A stretch of DNA of 51,620 nt from an uncultured Bacteroidota bacterium (GTDB lineage Bacteria > Bacteroidota > Bacteroidia > Flavobacteriales > Flavobacteriaceae). Below, in pieces: positions 44,422-51,620 of this stretch (positions are counted from its first letter, which is position 1; the number at the start of each line of letters is the position of its first letter). A program made the translations under genes and the position numbers. The notes beneath the pieces are model-generated. The model ran no database searches. It was not told where the DNA came from and was given only the letters and a program-made list of their open reading frames with translations. Where the stretch lies: positions 1-51,620 of the forward strand of contig CABYIO010000003.1 in the NCBI GenBank assembly GCA_902519075.1. Reading direction: 5' to 3'.

Positions 44422-45419
44422 TCGGAAAAAATAATACTGCTACCTTCCTTTTTAACACTAAACTCTATCTCTCTACCAAAAATCATTGGAAAATTTTCTT
44501 CTCCATGACCAGCAGGAAAATCAAATGCAACAGGAATATTATAGTCACTTATAATTTCTAAAATCAATTCATTTAAGTTTCTTCCAAACGGAGTTGTATT
44601 TTTTCTTAAATCTGTAAAATCCCCAACAATTATACCTTTTAAATTATCAAAATACCCAGCTCTTTTTAGGGAATAAAGCATCCTATCAATATGATATAAA
44701 TATTCTCCGAGGTCTTCAATAAATAAAATTTTTCCGTCAGTATTTATTGATGATTTTGATCCAAGAAGGCAATGAAGAAGTGTTAGGTTACCACCCACTA
44801 ATTGTCCTTTTGTGTCTCCTTCTATATTGTATGAGTTTCCTTTTATCTGGTAGGATAATTTTTCTCCAAATAGTGTTTTTTTCAGCAATAATACAGACTC
44901 ATTATTGTAAATATCCAATTCGTTTAAGCTTTTACACATAATTGCATGAATTGATTCACTATTCTCAATGTGCAAATCACTATGAATGGCCGTAATATCA
45001 GAATATCCAACTATCCATTTTGGATTTTGCTTAAATTTTTCAAAGTTCAAATTATCAATAACTCTCATAGCTCCATAACCCCCTCTTGCACACCAAATTG
45101 CTTTAACAGATTCGTCATCAAGTGCCATTTGAAAATCTAGAGTTCTTTCTTGATCAGTCCCAGAAAAGTGCCCTATATCATTAAAAACATTCTTGCCCAC
45201 AATTACATTTAACCCCCAGTTTTTTAATAATTCTTTGGCCTTGTGAATATAATTGTCATAATTCTTTAACACCCCTGAAGGTGCTACAATAGCTACTGTG
45301 TCTCCTTTCGTTAAATATTCGGGTTTTATCAATTTATTATTTATGCTAGTTTGTGATGATAATTTTAAGGTAAAATTCAAAGATAGTATTAAGAAAATTA
45401 GACCGAATTTTAACTTCAT
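44418..45419 (-). CDS. S66 family LD-carboxypeptidase
   Basis: The 333-residue protein has a signal peptide (1-23, ending LSSQ), so it should act in the periplasm. The S66 catalytic triad is visible: Ser140 in VGYSDITAIH, Glu235 in FIEDLGEYLYHIDR and His305 in FPAGHGEENFPM. S66 enzymes remove the terminal D-Ala from murein tetrapeptides (L,D-carboxypeptidase). The export signal contrasts with cytoplasmic E. coli LdcA. Divergent from metG with an 88-base gap. Confidence 0.92.
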   Translation of the reverse strand: MKLKFGLIFLILSLNFTLKLSSQTSINNKLIKPEYLTKGDTVAIVAPSGVLKNYDNYIHKAKELLKNWGLNVIVGKNVFNDIGHFSGTDQERTLDFQMALDDESVKAIWCARGGYGAMRVIDNLNFEKFKQNPKWIVGYSDITAIHSDLHIENSESIHAIMCKSLNELDIYNNESVLLLKKTLFGEKLSYQIKGNSYNIEGDTKGQLVGGNLTLLHCLLGSKSSINTDGKILFIEDLGEYLYHIDRMLYSLKRAGYFDNLKGIIVGDFTDLRKNTTPFGRNLNELILEIISDYNIPVAFDFPAGHGEENFPMIFGREIEFSVKKEGSSIIFSD

Positions 45420-45507
45420 AATACCACTTTTAAAATTAATAAGAAGTTATATTTTACTTCATATTTATAATCATAAATGATTACTTTTACTAATATAAAA
45501 AATATTC

Positions 45508-47199
45508 TTGAGTAAAACTTATACCATTACTGCGGCACTTCCTTACACCAATGGTCCAATTCATATTGGTCATTTGGCTGGTGTTTATATTCCTGCAGAT
45601 ATTTATGCAAGATTTTTAAGAATCACCGGAAACGATGTTATTTATATTTGTGGTAGTGATGAACATGGTGTTCCTATAACTATCAAAGCCAAAAAAGAAA
45701 ATAAATCACCCCAGGAAATTGTTGATAGATATCACCAAAATATAAAGCAATCTTTTTTTGAATTTGGAATTTCATTTGATAATTACTCAAGAACTTCATC
45801 AAAAACACACCACCAAACAGCATCTGATTTTTTTTTAAAATTGTTTGAAAATGGTTCTTTTGAAGAGATAATATCGGAGCAATTTTATGATCAAGAGGAA
45901 GGGCAATTTTTAGCTGATAGATTTATAATTGGTACATGTCCAAAATGTGGTTTTGAAGAATCCTATGGGGATCAATGTGAAAAGTGTGGTACCAGCCATA
46001 ACTCAAGCGATTTAATTAATCCTAGATCTTCGATTTCAGGGAATAAACCTTCTCTAAAATCAACAAATCATTGGTATTTAAAACTTGATGAGTTTCAAGG
46101 ATTTTTAGAGCAATGGATTTTAAAAGAAAACAAAGATTATTGGAAATCAAATGTATATGGTCAATGTAAATCATGGCTTGATGACGGTTTAAAACCAAGA
46201 GCAGTTACAAGAGATTTGGATTGGGGTGTGCCTGTACCAGTGAAAGGAGCAGATGGAAAAGTATTGTATGTTTGGTTCGATGCACCAATTGGTTATATTT
46301 CTTCAACAAAAGAATGGGCACATGAAAATAAAAAGGACTGGAAAAAATATTGGAAAGATGATAAAACACAGTTAATTCATTTTATCGGAAAAGATAATAT
46401 AGTATTTCATTGCATAATATTTCCATCTATGTTAAAAGCACATGGTGATTTTATTTTCCCAAAAAATGTCCCAGCAAATGAGTTTTTGAATTTAGAAGGT
46501 TCTAAAATTTCAACTTCAAAAAATTGGGCTGTGTGGCTACCCGAATATTTAAAAGATTTTCCTGACAAACAGGACGTTTTAAGATATGTTTTGACAATAA
46601 ATGCACCTGAAAATAAAGATAATGACTTTACATGGAAAGATTTTCAAAATAGAAATAATGGAGAGTTAGTTTCAATTTTAGGAAATTTTATAAACCGTGT
46701 GGTTGTATTGACAAAAAAATATTATCAATCCATAATTCCAACTAAAAACAAATTATTTGATGCAGATAAATTGGCATTAAAATTAGTTAATCAATCAATA
46801 ATTAATGTAGAGTCACATTTAAACAATTTTAAATTTAGAGATGCTTGTTCTGAATTTATGAATATTGCTAGAATTGGTAATAAATATTTAGCGGACGAAG
46901 AACCTTGGAAAAAAATTAAGGATGATCCTGAAAGGGTTAAGACAATAATATTTCTATCACTACATATTTCATCTGTTCTAGGTGTCGTTTCAGAACCATT
47001 TTTACCTTTTACTTCAAAAAAAATTAAAAGTATATTACAATCTAATAATCACGAAATGAAATGGTCTTGGGATAATTTAAAAAACAATGATTTTTTGATT
47101 TCTGAAAATCTTAAAATTAACGAACCTAAGTTACTATTTAGTAGAATAGAAGATTCAGAGATTCAAAAACAAATTGATAAGTTAAATAAAAACAATTAA
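45508..47199 (+). CDS. metG: Methionyl-tRNA synthetase, short form
   Basis: The 563-residue class I synthetase has HIGH (HIGH-type HIGH loop, residues 19-22), a zinc-binding knuckle [17 protein letters not shown] (about 144-160), the KMSKS-equivalent GSKISTSKN (about 332-340) and a C-terminal anticodon domain with PWKKI. It starts at TTG. It ends soon after the anticodon-binding helices and lacks the extra C-terminal tRNA-binding (OB-fold) domain that many bacterial MetRS carry. The stop interlocks with the stop of the convergent acyl-CoA dehydrogenase gene. Confidence 0.95.
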   Translation: MSKTYTITAALPYTNGPIHIGHLAGVYIPADIYARFLRITGNDVIYICGSDEHGVPITIKAKKENKSPQEIVDRYHQNIKQSFFEFGISFDNYSRTSSKTHHQTASDFFLKLFENGSFEEIISEQFYDQEEGQFLADRFIIGTCPKCGFEESYGDQCEKCGTSHNSSDLINPRSSISGNKPSLKSTNHWYLKLDEFQGFLEQWILKENKDYWKSNVYGQCKSWLDDGLKPRAVTRDLDWGVPVPVKGADGKVLYVWFDAPIGYISSTKEWAHENKKDWKKYWKDDKTQLIHFIGKDNIVFHCIIFPSMLKAHGDFIFPKNVPANEFLNLEGSKISTSKNWAVWLPEYLKDFPDKQDVLRYVLTINAPENKDNDFTWKDFQNRNNGELVSILGNFINRVVVLTKKYYQSIIPTKNKLFDADKLALKLVNQSIINVESHLNNFKFRDACSEFMNIARIGNKYLADEEPWKKIKDDPERVKTIIFLSLHISSVLGVVSEPFLPFTSKKIKSILQSNNHEMKWSWDNLKNNDFLISENLKINEPKLLFSRIEDSEIQKQIDKLNKNN

Positions 47200-48359
47200 G
47201 ACTTTGTTTCCTTATATTTTGTTTCTTCTAAAATAACCTTTGCAATAATTTCTCTCATTATCTCAGAGGTCCCAGCACCGATTGTGCCAACCCTACAATC
47301 CCTATACATTCTAGCTAGAGGATATTCTTCGCTGAATCCATTTCCACCAAAAAACTGAAGACATTCTGTTGCAACTTTTTCATGTAATTCCGTCACTAAT
47401 AACTTTGCCATTGAACAAAGTTTAACATCATAAATCTTTTTATTGTATAAATCACAACAATAGTATCCAAATACTTTTACCGATTCAATTTGAGAAGATA
47501 AAGTTGCTATTTTGTGTCTCAAAACTTGAAATTTATCGATGGTTTGACCAAATGATTTCCTTTCTTTCATATACTTAATAGATTCAGAAATTGCTAACTC
47601 CATTGCTCCTATGCAGCTTGGAACAAAAATTAGTCTCTCTAGTTGAAGACCATTCATTAAGTAATAAAAACCCTTGCCTTCTTCACCGATTAAATTCTCC
47701 TTTGGAACTTTAACATTATCAAAGCTAATTTCAGCAGTGTCAGATGCATGCCAGCCAAGTTTATCAATTTTAGTTCTATTTATACCGTCAGAATTAAGGT
47801 CTACCACTATAAGACTTATACCTTTAGTACCAGCACTTGGATTGGTCTTACAAACAGTCACAACAAAGTCCCCGTAAACTCCATTAGTTATGTATGTTTT
47901 TGATCCATTTAACACATAATAATCTCCTTTATCTTCGGCCCTTGTTTTAATATTTTTTACATCTGATCCTGCATCGGGCTCAGTAATTCCGATACAGCCA
48001 ATTAGATCTCCAGAAATAATTCCAGGCAGATACTTTTCTTTTAGAAATTCACTTCCATATTTTAAAATATAAGGAGAAGACATGGACTGTACTACTTGCT
48101 GTGTAATAACAAAACCTCCGGAGTTCATTTTTGACATTTCTTCAAATAAGATTACTTCAAAAAAGAAATCAAGCTCAAAACCACCATACTTTTCAGGATA
48201 AGTCAGACCCAAAAAACCTTGTTCGCCCATTTTTTTCCAAATGTCCTTAGGAATTTTTTGCTCAGACTCCCATTTATTAATATTTCCCTTTACCTCTTTG
48301 TTTAGGAAATCTCTAAGACTTTCTCTAAACATTTCATGTTCATTTGTAAAATAATTCAT
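47196..48359 (-). CDS. Acyl-CoA dehydrogenase, IVD/LCAD-like
   Basis: The 387-residue flavoprotein has [13 protein letters not shown] (121-133), the [13 protein letters not shown] segment (148-160) and a C-terminal [18 protein letters not shown]. At the position where medium-chain enzymes have the catalytic Glu (YEGT), this protein has Ala362 in GAGTSEI. Glu241 in LQLERL is the helix-G base used by isovaleryl-CoA and long-chain acyl-CoA dehydrogenases. With an acyl-CoA synthetase and a carboxylase beta subunit nearby, isovaleryl- or other branched acyl-CoA is a good guess for its substrate. It passes electrons to ETF. Confidence 0.93.
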   Translation of the reverse strand: MNYFTNEHEMFRESLRDFLNKEVKGNINKWESEQKIPKDIWKKMGEQGFLGLTYPEKYGGFELDFFFEVILFEEMSKMNSGGFVITQQVVQSMSSPYILKYGSEFLKEKYLPGIISGDLIGCIGITEPDAGSDVKNIKTRAEDKGDYYVLNGSKTYITNGVYGDFVVTVCKTNPSAGTKGISLIVVDLNSDGINRTKIDKLGWHASDTAEISFDNVKVPKENLIGEEGKGFYYLMNGLQLERLIFVPSCIGAMELAISESIKYMKERKSFGQTIDKFQVLRHKIATLSSQIESVKVFGYYCCDLYNKKIYDVKLCSMAKLLVTELHEKVATECLQFFGGNGFSEEYPLARMYRDCRVGTIGAGTSEIMREIIAKVILEETKYKETKS

Positions 48360-48364
48360 AATAG

Positions 48365-48682
48365 TTATTTTTTACACCCTCTTTTTAATAGAGTGATTTT
48401 ACCCAAATTATTATTGTCGCCAATAGTTATTTTAAGCTCTTTATATTTTGGATAACGAATAAGAATCTCTTTAATGTTTTCAGAAATTTCTAATTCAAAA
48501 TACCCGTCAAAGTTTGACAATATAAGCTCATTATTTGTGCTATTTTTATCAAATATTACCTCTGCTCCTGGTAATGGTAAATTGGTTTTACAATCGATTA
48601 CTATTCCGCTAATTAATTTATTCGAAAAAAGAGAAATAGAAATTAAAAAGATAAAAATTGAAATATTTATTTTTTTAATCAT
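48365..48682 (-). CDS. Small secreted protein with carboxypeptidase-regulatory-like domain
   Basis: The 105-residue protein has a signal sequence (about 1-21) and a single carboxypeptidase-regulatory-like beta-sandwich: LISGIVIDCKTNLPLPGAEV, then SNFDGYFELEI and IRYPKYKELKITI, ending at a LLKRGCKK tail. This domain normally sits at the N-terminus of SusC/TonB receptors; here it stands alone. Two cysteines (in VIDCK and RGCKK) could pair. It sits between the acyl-CoA synthetase and acyl-CoA dehydrogenase genes with gaps of 9 and 5 bases, so it is probably co-transcribed. Function unknown. Confidence 0.75.
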   Translation of the reverse strand: MIKKINISIFIFLISISLFSNKLISGIVIDCKTNLPLPGAEVIFDKNSTNNELILSNFDGYFELEISENIKEILIRYPKYKELKITIGDNNNLGKITLLKRGCKK

Positions 48683-48691
48683 TACAAATAT

Positions 48692-50368
48692 TTATTCCCA
48701 AATTACCTTATCATTTGAATGGTGCCATTCATCATACTTTCTCATATACATTTTATCAACGTTACCTCTTTTAATTTTCATTGTTGGGGTAAGTATTTCA
48801 TTTTGAGGAGTCCATTCATCTTTACATATTACTATTGTTGAAACCCTCAAATAATTGAAAAGAGTTGAATTAACAGATTCTAACTTATTTTCTAATCTTT
48901 CAATTAATTCTTCTTTTTCTAATTTTTTTCCTAGGTCAGAAATATTAACAAGCATTATTGGTTGTGGAACACCTAAGCCAACAATACACATTTGGCCAAA
49001 ATACTCAACTTCACCAAATTTTGCTTCAATTTTAGCCGGGTCTATAAACTCCCCTTTGCTTGTTTTAAATGTGTCCTTTACTCTTCCCGTTATGTATAGA
49101 TGTCCATCGGCGTCTATTTTTCCTTTGTCTCCTGTGTATAACCATCCGTTTTTAATTGTTCTATTGGTTGTTTCAATGTCATTGTAATATCCCACCATTA
49201 CATATGGTCCTCTCATTAATACTTCTTCCGTTTCCTTGTCAATCTTAATCTCTACATTTGGTTGCACTGTTCCAACTGATCCCGGTTTATTGAAATTTGA
49301 TCCGGGAATTTGAGTGGTTATAGCACAATTTTCTGTCATTCCGTAACCTATAGTAATATTTACACCAATTTTTCTAAACCAGTTTCTTTGTGCAACTTGC
49401 ATTGCAGCAGCACCCGATATAATAACCTTGGCATTTGATAATCCAAGACTTTTTCTAATTTTCTTTTTAATAACCGATGATAAAAAAGGAATAGATAATA
49501 ATAAGTCAAGTTTTTTCTGACTGAATTTAGATAATATTCCAAGTTGAAACTTTGTATAGATTCTTGGTACACCAAAAAATACAGATGGTTGAACATCAGA
49601 TAAATTTTTAACGAATGTATCAATTGATTCAGTAAAAGAAATAACACCACCATTTTTAAAGGTTGTAAACTCGATTGCTATTCTTTCTGCAATATGATTC
49701 ATGGGTAAATAAGAAAAAAACGAATTATTTCCTTCAAAATCTACACAAAGAGGGTTATATTCTTCGGTATACATCACGTCTGTATTTTGATTGATATCAT
49801 ATGTTAAAACAACCCCTTTTGGATTTCCGGTTGTCCCTGATGTAAAGATAATGGTCCATGTGTCATCAGCATTGGGGTGATAATTCTCTTTTTGGGGTTC
49901 AAATTGATTTATAAATTCATCCCATTGATATCCGGTTTCAATCTTAGAATTTCCTTCATAGTGTGGAAAAGCAATAATTGGCATTTCTTCAGAAACACCT
50001 TTTTTTATTTCTTCCCAGTCTTCAACTTTACCCATAAAAAGAGCTTTGACATCACCAAATTCAAGCAAGTTTTTAATTTCATTTGACTTCAAATTTGGAA
50101 AAAATGGTACTGACACATATCCAGACATAATAATAGCCAAATCAGCTATAATCCACTCACGGCAATTCTTTGACATTAATCCTATGTGACTTCCTTTAGG
50201 CAGTCCTAGGCTTTTGAGTCCCGTTGCTAGTTTTCTTGCCATTAAACCAACCTGGCCCCACGTATATACTTCCCATTCATCTCCGAAGGGTTGTCTTAGG
50301 AAAGGTTTGTCTCTAAGCTTTTCTTCCCAGTCATAAAATTTAAAATGATATTTTTTACTACTTGACAT
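48692..50368 (-). CDS. AMP-forming long-chain acyl-CoA synthetase
   Basis: The 558-residue enzyme is counted from ATG 50368; an upstream ATG at 50398 would add ten residues. It activates fatty or branched acids to CoA thioesters. The P-loop TIIFTSGTTGNPKGVVLT (about 168-185), IGYGMTENCAITTQIPGS, YTGDKGKIDADGHLYITGR and the lysine-bearing C-terminal segment TPTMKIKR are diagnostic of adenylate-forming enzymes of the FadD/ACSL type. It is first in an operon with a small secreted protein and an acyl-CoA dehydrogenase. The gap of 193 bases to the divergent carboxylase gene holds both promoters; I see no perfect TAnnTTTG box there. Confidence 0.92.
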   Translation of the reverse strand: MSSSKKYHFKFYDWEEKLRDKPFLRQPFGDEWEVYTWGQVGLMARKLATGLKSLGLPKGSHIGLMSKNCREWIIADLAIIMSGYVSVPFFPNLKSNEIKNLLEFGDVKALFMGKVEDWEEIKKGVSEEMPIIAFPHYEGNSKIETGYQWDEFINQFEPQKENYHPNADDTWTIIFTSGTTGNPKGVVLTYDINQNTDVMYTEEYNPLCVDFEGNNSFFSYLPMNHIAERIAIEFTTFKNGGVISFTESIDTFVKNLSDVQPSVFFGVPRIYTKFQLGILSKFSQKKLDLLLSIPFLSSVIKKKIRKSLGLSNAKVIISGAAAMQVAQRNWFRKIGVNITIGYGMTENCAITTQIPGSNFNKPGSVGTVQPNVEIKIDKETEEVLMRGPYVMVGYYNDIETTNRTIKNGWLYTGDKGKIDADGHLYITGRVKDTFKTSKGEFIDPAKIEAKFGEVEYFGQMCIVGLGVPQPIMLVNISDLGKKLEKEELIERLENKLESVNSTLFNYLRVSTIVICKDEWTPQNEILTPTMKIKRGNVDKMYMRKYDEWHHSNDKVIWE

Positions 50369-50561
50369 CTTTAAGTTTGTTTTGAAATGGACTAACAAAT
50401 TACAAAATTGTCTTATTTTATTATGAATAATTCAATTATTATTTATTAAAAAATCATTTTGATAATTAAAGCATTTAATTTTTCAATTTTTGATAAAATT
50501 ATTAATTACTCTTAAAATTAAAATTGTTAAATTGTTTGTTCAAGATTTAACTCCCCAATAA

Positions 50562-51620
50562 ATGGAAGAAATAAATTCTAAAATTGATGTGCTAAGCTCA
50601 AAATATATTGAAAATTATGCTTCAATGAAAAAAATTATTTTGAAGCTAGAATCCTATTTTGAATTATCAAAAAACGAAGGGAGTAAGGAAAAAATCAAAA
50701 GAGCTAGAAAGAGAAATAAATTATTAGCAAGGGAAAAAATAGACCTTCTTTTAGATAAAAATAAACCAAGTATAGAGCTTATGTCTTTAGCTGGCTTAAA
50801 ACATGAAAGTGGGTTTGGAGCTGGTGGAACAACAGTGGTTGTATTAGGTTATGTATCTGGTGTTTTATGCTTAATAAATGCCAATGTTGCTACTAGAAAA
50901 GCAGGAGCTATAGATTATGCAACAAGTTTAAAAAACTTGAGGCTTTCACAGATTGCCTCAGAAAATAAATTACTAACTATTAACCTTGTTGAAAGCGGAG
51001 GTGCTAATCTTCCAGATCAAGACAGGGTATTTAATAATTATGGAAAATTTTTCATGGAGATGTCCCAGAGATCCAAAGAAGGAGTACCTTCAATTTCTGT
51101 TGTTTTTGGAAATGCAACGGCAGGAGGAGCATATGTGCCGGGAATGTCTGATTATACGATAATGCAAAAAAATAATGCAAAGGTATTTCTTGCTGGACCT
51201 CCACTCGTAAAAATGGCAACTAATGAAGATGCTAATGATGAAGAATTGGGTGGTGCATTAATGCATAGTAGTATCTCTGGTGTTTCAGATTTCTTAGCCG
51301 AAGATGAAAAGCATGCACTAGAAATAGCAAGAGATTTAGTTTCAAAAATTTCTCCAAATAAAACTAAACAAACTGACTATGAAAAAGATGCTCTAATGCC
51401 CAGATTTGTTGAAGATGAAATATTGGGTATTATACCATCAAACTTAAAAAAGCCATTTGATATCCGTGAATTGATTATGAGATTTATTGATAGCTCTGAG
51501 TTTTCAGAATTTAAAGAAAATTATGGAAAAACAATGTTATGCTGCTGGGCCAAGATTAATGGCTATCCGGTTGGTATAATAGCAAATAATGGAGTCATAT
51601 TTATTGAATCAGCTCGTAAA
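50562..51620 (+). CDS. Acyl-CoA carboxylase beta (carboxyltransferase) subunit, 3'-partial
   Basis: The frame is open from ATG 50562 to the right edge (353 residues seen). Segments RARKRNKLLAREKIDLLLD, HESGFGAGGTTVVVLGYVSG, LVESGGANLPDQ and NATAGGAYVPGMSDYTIM belong to the carboxyltransferase (crotonase-like) subunits of biotin-dependent acyl-CoA carboxylases. GGANLPDQ with AGGAYVPGMSDY points to the methylcrotonoyl-CoA carboxylase beta branch, though propionyl- or geranyl-CoA enzymes are not excluded. Divergent from the acyl-CoA synthetase operon, it fits leucine or branched-acyl degradation. The biotinylated alpha subunit is expected outside the window. Confidence 0.88.
   Translation, partial: MEEINSKIDVLSSKYIENYASMKKIILKLESYFELSKNEGSKEKIKRARKRNKLLAREKIDLLLDKNKPSIELMSLAGLKHESGFGAGGTTVVVLGYVSGVLCLINANVATRKAGAIDYATSLKNLRLSQIASENKLLTINLVESGGANLPDQDRVFNNYGKFFMEMSQRSKEGVPSISVVFGNATAGGAYVPGMSDYTIMQKNNAKVFLAGPPLVKMATNEDANDEELGGALMHSSISGVSDFLAEDEKHALEIARDLVSKISPNKTKQTDYEKDALMPRFVEDEILGIIPSNLKKPFDIRELIMRFIDSSEFSEFKENYGKTMLCCWAKINGYPVGIIANNGVIFIESARK

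Noticed and set aside
48474-48806. 110-residue plus-strand ORF over the small secreted protein and acyl-CoA synthetase 3' end
   Set aside because: It is antisense to two better-supported genes and has no domain or independent signal.

Overview
The window looks like a chromosomal segment of a marine member of the Flavobacteriia (Bacteroidota). The evidence is: very low G+C; a type IX secretion substrate next to a PorP/SprF protein; a SusC/SusD pair; several clear TAnnTTTG promoter boxes; few recognisable Shine-Dalgarno sites; frequent TTG and GTG starts; and very tight gene packing. No gap longer than about 300 bases lacks a gene, and I saw no insertion sequence, CRISPR array, prophage or rRNA.

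Layout. 1-3.3 kb: the 3' end of a repeat-rich secreted adhesin and its PorP/SprF partner, then tRNA-Asp. 3.5-7.6 kb: a DUF2891 lipoprotein, a minus-strand YceI / DUF5777 beta-barrel / Rieske operon, and an NAD-dependent reductase. 7.85-16.8 kb: a compact laminarin-type polysaccharide utilisation locus (SusC, SusD, a surface glycan-binding lipoprotein, GH16 endo-glucanase, GH3 beta-glucosidase). 16.9-19.6 kb: DUF456 protein, a TonB-C-like lipoprotein, ruvC, and hemW, which seems to start at ATA. 19.7-29.1 kb: a complete trans-4-hydroxyproline degradation operon with an embedded DUF885 peptidase-like lipoprotein. It faces a convergent gene for a three-domain protein: kinase, M23 peptidase fold and class III PLP enzyme. 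29.2-32.3 kb: two tRNA-Leu genes flanking mevalonate-pathway and UbiA-type prenyltransferase genes. 32.4-39.5 kb: housekeeping run prs, rplY, pth, ribF, serS, rsmA, mgtE, arsC. 39.5-47.2 kb: GNAT acetyltransferase, fbp, mfd, LD-carboxypeptidase, metG. 47.2-51.6 kb: acyl-CoA dehydrogenase, a small secreted protein, acyl-CoA synthetase and the start of a biotin-dependent acyl-CoA carboxylase beta subunit, consistent with branched-chain or leucine degradation.

How the parts fit. The glucan locus would bind and cut beta-1,3-glucan at the surface and hydrolyse oligomers to glucose. The 19.7-26.1 kb operon encodes all four steps from trans-4-hydroxy-L-proline to 2-oxoglutarate. The fusion protein facing it combines the two enzyme families that in animals degrade 5-hydroxylysine (an APH-fold kinase and an AGXT2L-type phospho-lyase). 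I infer a locus for hydroxylated amino acids from collagen-like or algal/diatom wall proteins. This is the most interesting part of the window; the kinase/lyase substrate and the role of the intact M23 domain in a protein with no signal peptide are open.
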